A stretch of 64,000 nucleotides of DNA from Malaya genurostris (taxonomy: Eukaryota; Arthropoda; Insecta; Diptera; Culicidae): assembly GCF_030247185.1 (NCBI RefSeq), contig NC_080572.1:249175070-249239069 (forward strand). Direction: 5' to 3'. Shown here one piece after another: positions 59,127 through 64,000 of the stretch. The position numbers were made by a program, and so were the translations under genes. Numbering within the stretch: position 1 is the stretch's first letter; the number at the start of each line of letters is the position of its first letter. A model generated the notes under the pieces. That model saw only the letters and a list, made by a program, of their open reading frames with translations, was not told the origin of the DNA and made no database searches.

Positions 59127-59180
59127 TTTTGCCCTGAAGATGAAAGTGTTAGCTTCGAAACGTTGGACGTTAACGCAAAA
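59127..59180 (+). ncRNA. Candidate hammerhead ribozyme motif (Penelope-like type)
   Basis: The core boxes CTGAAGA (59134-59140) and GAAA (59157-59160) are in the right order. They enclose a stem II of GAAAG/CTTC with one bulged A, and there is an unpaired T before it. A 3-bp stem III is ACG/CGT (59160-59162/59168-59170). Stem I can form from TTTTGC (59127-59132) and GCAAAA (59175-59180), with a small internal loop next to the core. The wording ctgaagatg...cgaaacgttgg is the pattern recalled from Penelope-like retroelements. Imperfect pairing means it may be inactive. Confidence 0.35.
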
Positions 59181-59360
59181 TAAATGTTTTGACAAAAAGA
59201 CATTTGACCAACAAAGCCATCTTTGATTCAAAACAACATAATTTGGTCGTACCTATTTTCAAATAAGATATAATAATATGCATGATAAAATCACTCTTGG
59301 TTTAGGGAGTTGGTACTAAAATAGCACACTTTAATGAAATTCCAAAGTAGTAATACTTTA

Positions 59361-60251
59361 TGATCAAAAAAGAACCGGAATTTTCATTTTAAAATTCCCG
59401 CGCTTGTCCAATCGGTAAATTTTTATTCTCTCAACGTTGACAACACTTTGATACACATTCTGTCAAATTTTGACACATATCGTACGATTAGTTCTTGTTT
59501 GGCATCTATACAAAGAAGTTGAAAAATTTTCGTGTGGCGATTTTTATAATGGATGAAAATTTAGAACAACGGCTCGCCTTCGAAGCGCCTTTCGGTCGAT
59601 TGTTGTGCGGTTTCGACGTCATATTCATAGATCCACACCTCATCACCAGTTATGATGCATTCGATGAATATGGGGTCACTATCTGCGTTTGAAATCATCT
59701 CTTTGGCCACATCAACACGACGCTGTTTTTTAATGAAATTCAGCTTTTTTGGCACCAGCCGAGAAGCGACGCGTTTCAAACCCAAAACATCAGTTAAAAT
59801 GTGTTCGGCAGATCCATAAAAGATTTTGCAACACGATTTGCTTCGCCAATTCAATGTTTTCTTCAGTAACAGATGTTGTTGGGCGGCCAGGGATCTCATC
59901 ATGATCGAAGCTTGTACGACCACCTTTGAAGCGTTTATACCACTCGTATGCCTGTGTTTTTCCTAGACACGATTCACCAAAGGCTTTTTCTAACATTTTC
60001 AACGTTTCGAAACAATTAAATCCATTTGCAACACCAAATTTGATGCACGCACGTTGTTCTAAATTTTCATCCATTATAAAAATCGCCACACGAAAATTTT
60101 TCAACTTCTTTGTATAGACGCCAAACAAAAACTAATCGTCAAAATTTGACGGAATGTGTATAAAAGTGTTGCCAACGTTGAGAGAATAAAAGTTTACCGA
60201 TTGGACAAGTGCGGGAATTTTAAAATGAAAATTCCGGTTCTTTTTTGATCA
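59361..60251 (-). mobile_element. Mariner derivative with inverted 5' ends, copy 2
   Basis: TA sites at 59359-59360 and 60252-60253; ends tgatcaaaaaagaaccgg and its inverse. The inverted termini of about 200 bp are both complete. On the minus strand a transposase N-terminal part (MDENLEQRACIKFGVANGF, then GKTQAYEWYKRFKGG) breaks off at RRFEGEP exactly where copy 1 does. A deletion removes codons after QIVLQN, and the frame shifts there. Confidence 0.85.
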
Positions 60252-61564
60252 TAAGGTACGATATCATTGGCGATATATACATAAATTAATTTGATGTCTC
60301 TACCTCTTTTACAATATTTCTTCTAATTCAAATACCGAGCATACAGAAAATCAATTTATTGGAAACAGTGAAAACGAGCACCGGAATGTTTGCTTCTTTG
60401 CGCTAAAAAATGATTTGTTTTTGTTTTATGGTTCGATCAATAAAGGCTATTGCGAGAAATCGTATGCCGCACCAGTGCTGACGATCGCTGTCTGTAAGGC
60501 CGTTTGCTGTTCTAGCACAGAACACGCATAATTTCATCACTACGTCAACGTCATAATTTCATCACTAAAAAAACCTCTTGTAAACAGTTTTCCATAAGAA
60601 TTATAGTAATAACTGTTGACTGAGTAAATACTAAAACCAACTTGACTTTACATTGGTGAAGTAAACTAAATGAATCTTGTATTTCGTCAACCTGAGTTTT
60701 ATTTTACTTAAAACATTCGATGAAATTGGTCGCAGTTATCACGGTTGCGGCATCAGTTCAAATTCTGTTTTTATTTTCTTTTCAAATACTCGGCTCCGTT
60801 TATTCTAAGTTCGATAACAAATTAGGAACATTATCACCACACTTCACCCGCTGTGTTGTGCTATTTGTAACTGTGTATATTTACTAACCGAGTAGCGGGT
60901 GCGATGAGATCTAAACCTTTCTAGTATCACAAACACGCGAAACCCTCTCGATTCATTCGCTAGTCGGGAATGGTCAACAACCCGAGTCTCGATCATCAGA
61001 TAGCACACGGAAGATTGAGGCGCACTGTCCCATTCCGACTGCGGTAGAACGCGGACTCATTGATCAAAAGAAAGGTTCAAACAATTACTTCGTTGGGTGC
61101 TATTCTAGGCCGGCTACTGAGTGTAACTGAGTAAATAATAGTTAGTGCATTAAATCTGTCTGGTCGGACAGCTTAATTAATTGGCTTTATAAATACAAAT
61201 CATGCAAGTCGCGTCCAATTAATCCGAGAGGTGATTTAAAAAAAGCATTATTTCACGGTCTTTGAATCCGTTTTATTGATCATTTATTCTGGATCAGTTA
61301 TATAATATGGGTTAAATGACATAATTTTAATTGGTCATTTTAACATCCATTTATGAAAATTACCCGATAGACGTGTTCGTTGGGCTTGTGTCCTCAGTTA
61401 TAACGGCAGTAATTAGCCTCTTTATCAAATATATTGCAAAATGGAACGTTTAAGGTGTACTCGAACAAGTTTGAACAATGAACCAACACCAGCTATTGCT
61501 CGATTTGAATGATCAACCAAGAAATTATTTATATCATAGAATATCTATTTTCATTTTCGTTACA
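60252..61564. other. Upstream region of glutamate synthase
   Basis: No gene is supported. The stretch about 60,890-61,140 is less AT-rich and may be a promoter or first exon of glutamate synthase, but no clean donor is seen there. Confidence 0.35.
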
Positions 61565-61824
61565 GGTGATCTTCAACTGTTGTCTTCCTCTGAGTTCGTA
61601 TTCCTCAAATAAGTAAACAAGTGGCTAAAAGTCAGAACAGAGTGTTTCTTAGAACTGAAAAGTCTAGTGAAAAATTTGATCGTGAGATTTTACATTTGTC
61701 AGTGCAAGCTAACCGAGTATCAGTGCATCAAAGCAGTCGAGTTCTGTGTTTGAGTAATCTTCGAAAAACTATACGCATCCTTTACGTTTGAACCGGAGAA
61801 TAACAGTCTCGCACTGCGAGTAGA
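61565..61824 (+). other. 5' UTR part of the first coding exon of glutamate synthase
   Basis: A pyrimidine-rich tract and acceptor ttcgttacag end at 61,564, and no further acceptor lies before the start codon. The exon probably begins at 61,565, which implies an upstream untranslated exon. Confidence 0.4.
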
Positions 61825-64000
61825 ATGGCTCCACCTAACAATGAGCTTACATCGCAAGTGATTGTGCCACTTCGTGAAACGATCCAGCGACAGCAGGAAC
61901 AGCAGGATGAGGTTCTTCAACAGCAACAATCAACAAAACCGGCTATGGATTGGGAAACACCAGCAGCACAAGGTCTTTATGATCCACAAAACGAGCACGA
62001 GGCCTGCGGCGTTGGTTTCATCGTATCGATCGAGGGAAAAGCCAGCCATAAGGTATTAAGGGGAATTGGTACGCCAAGAGTTTGCCGTGCAATACATTTT
62101 ATTTCTTGTTGTTTTCAGATCTTACGGGATGCCCAAACGCTTGCGATCCGTATGAACCACCGCGGAGCTTGTGCCTGTGATAACGATACCGGTGACGGTG
62201 CCGGTGTCTGTGTGTCGATTCCGCACGACATGTATGCCAAGGATCTGTAAGTATATTCGATGATACCGGCGAAATATTTAAAATGATTCTTGCGTTGACA
62301 TTAAAAAATTAAATTTGATACCTGTAAAATGAAAACGAAAAAATCTCATCTCTAACTGAATCAACCCGTTGTGAATAGGATGAATTTATTTTGTCAACAA
62401 TCGTCCACTGTGTCGACCTAACACATACATTCCCATCCATAAAGTGGAAAGTGAAAAACGTGAATCCTGTTCTAGTCAGATTGTAAATATCCGTCACAAC
62501 AAATGTGTATTTACAGTACGAACCGAAAAAAAATTTACAATCACGTTTGTGTATTGAACAAACCGCTATTTTTTTGGCCATTAATCACGATGCGAAAGCG
62601 TGATCGTCAACACGCGTTCACGTTTGCGGTTTAAAATAGAAAATAATTCAAGCTTCTCTACGATAGATGATTTGTCCATAAAAGCTATTGAGTGATTTGA
62701 TCTCTAAGTTCATTAAAAATATGAGCCCAACAGAATTTTCATCCATTATTCAATTTGTTTTGACATAGTTTAACTTCATTACGAACAGTTAAGTCGAAAT
62801 CTAACTGAAAATCACTCGAAATTCATATGGTATTTCGTAACAAGAACACTCAGCTTATGTTAATGAGCAATATAAGCTCATCCCGAAAGTGTTAAAATTA
62901 GCTGACCATTGTGGTGTGCTGGCAAAAGTAATTGATTTTTTTTTAAATCCTGGCAAAGACGCCGCATATAACATACTGCACGATTTACGGTAAAGAGAAC
63001 TGTTCACGTTGGGTAAAAGTGACGAAAGATAAGGAAATTTTTCCATCAGTTCTCACACCGAACTAACACTATCACACAGGCACACTTCAGTCATTGCTGA
63101 AGTGGGTGCGCGACGCTTGTACTTTATTGATTCACCGACTCAACAAATTGATTTATGAACCTGATTACGATATGAAATCATCATCAGAGTCTGTAAAAGT
63201 AACTCGATATTCATATTTTTGCACTAGAAACATATCAGAATGCATGAAACATGGGTTAAATCAGTTGTAAAAATGAGTAATTTTCGACGTTCGAAAATAT
63301 CGATTTCGAAAGACGTGAATTTACACATCTTTCCCTCTCCGCACAACCGCAAATGTTCTTTATTTTTATCGCATGAACCGTAGCAGCATACGTCTGCTCG
63401 AACGAAGCGCGAAAGTTAACTATGGAATGAAATTGGAAACGATAAATTAATGAAAGAGCGATTTTGAAAAATATTTTCGAGCAGAAAAACTCAAAAATAC
63501 AATCCTTCTATAACTTGTCGTATTGCCTTACCATCCAGGTTATGTAGAGAAACTACAAAGCAACCTTACCGTTAGCTATAAGGGAATATATTAAAAAATA
63601 CATCCACGTCACATGTGCTCTTTTTTACTCAACCTGAAAAAAATTAATTGAATTCCGTTAGGCTGCGTAATATGTTGTATATGTTCTATATTTTCTTGTC
63701 TCTTATGCTGGTCGTAGTGCTATTTCTGACTATGATTTGCACATATTTTTCTCAGAGTTGGCTGAACCAATTTTCACAATGTTCCAGAAATCTAACTTAT
63801 GGAATACATTTATAATCCTAATATCTGAAAGTCATAATTGATTTTTATGACATTCGCAGAACATTTTTCCTGAGCGTATAATCCGCGACTGTAACCGTAT
63901 CCGGATAATTGATGACAAACTAAGGTGCGAAATTTTGGAATCAGATCAACAAATAATGTTAGTTTCCTGGTCTTGACAAAATATGGTCAAACAAACATCC
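61825..64000 (+). CDS. GOGAT: Glutamate synthase (GOGAT), N-terminal exons, cut by the window edge
   Basis: Coding exons 61825-62052 and 62119-62246 are joined by a 66-bp GT-AG intron. The next donor (gtaagt) follows at 62,247 and the rest lies beyond the edge, so only 118 of roughly 2,000 residues are seen. The chain starts MAPPNNELTSQ, then a Gln-rich stretch, then LYDPQNEHEACGVGF: the start of the class-II glutamine amidotransferase domain, with Cys61 expected as the N-terminal nucleophile after removal of the leader. Exon 2 gives AIRMNHRGACACDNDTGDGAG, also typical of the domain. The full enzyme turns glutamine and 2-oxoglutarate into two glutamates using NAD(P)H, with FMN and iron-sulphur centres. 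In insects it serves ammonia assimilation with glutamine synthetase. The leader is not clearly a mitochondrial signal. Confidence 0.93.
62247..64000 (+). other. Intron of glutamate synthase, no further exon seen
   Basis: No stretch continuing the amidotransferase domain after IPHDMYAKDL was found up to the edge. The sequence is AT-rich with one MITE fragment. Confidence 0.55.
63215..63340 (+). mobile_element. Fragment of the caca...tgtg MITE in the GOGAT intron
   Basis: It shares catatcagaatgcatgaaac, gtaaaaatgagtaatttt and gtgaatttacac with 44,894 and 55,866. The left end is missing. Confidence 0.55.

Noticed and set aside
1..64000. CRISPR array, rRNA genes or bacterial operon signals
   Set aside because: None seen. 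The repeats are tandem or transposon-type, and the genes have introns and animal protein families.

Overview
The window looks like a piece of an insect nuclear chromosome, most probably a mosquito (culicine-like Diptera). It is AT-rich, its genes have short GT-AG introns (58 to about 190 bp), and it is crowded with transposable elements of kinds common in mosquitoes: an I-clade LINE with three CCHC knuckles and an RNase H domain, two tRNA-derived SINE families, hAT and TA-target MITEs, and mariner/Tc1 relics. The species cannot be fixed from the sequence alone.

Layout. 1-7.1 kb holds a broken Tc1-type transposase and nested repeats, including a SINE hit by two hAT-type MITEs. 7.1-14.6 kb is the gene-dense part: nudC (minus, four exons), Wdr92 (minus, two exons) and, divergently from a 569-bp spacer, TTC27 (plus, three exons). 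14.6-24.7 kb is intergenic, with a 217-bp tandem duplication, a 70-bp tandem repeat, several MITEs and a possible untranslated first exon. 24.7-32.8 kb is one full-length I-clade LINE (minus) with a 13-bp target duplication and an open ORF2. Its ORF1 is split by a 1.9-kb element carrying a 530-560 bp tandem repeat. 33-61.5 kb is repeat-rich intergenic DNA: mariner relics, palindromic elements (one built on a tRNA 3' half), a 416-bp tandem duplication, two copies of an unusual mariner derivative with inverted 5' ends, and a hammerhead-like motif. The first two coding exons of a glutamate synthase gene start at 61,825, and the gene runs off the right edge.

Functionally, nudC, Wdr92 and TTC27 sit within about 7.3 kb, and all belong to families linked to chaperone-assisted folding or assembly. 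NudC and Wdr92 also both connect to dynein. The two genes in divergent orientation probably share a promoter. Glutamate synthase is a separate nitrogen-metabolism gene.

Most of the new information is transposon archaeology. Several insertions can be undone on paper because the empty site, the target duplication or a restored reading frame is visible inside the window.
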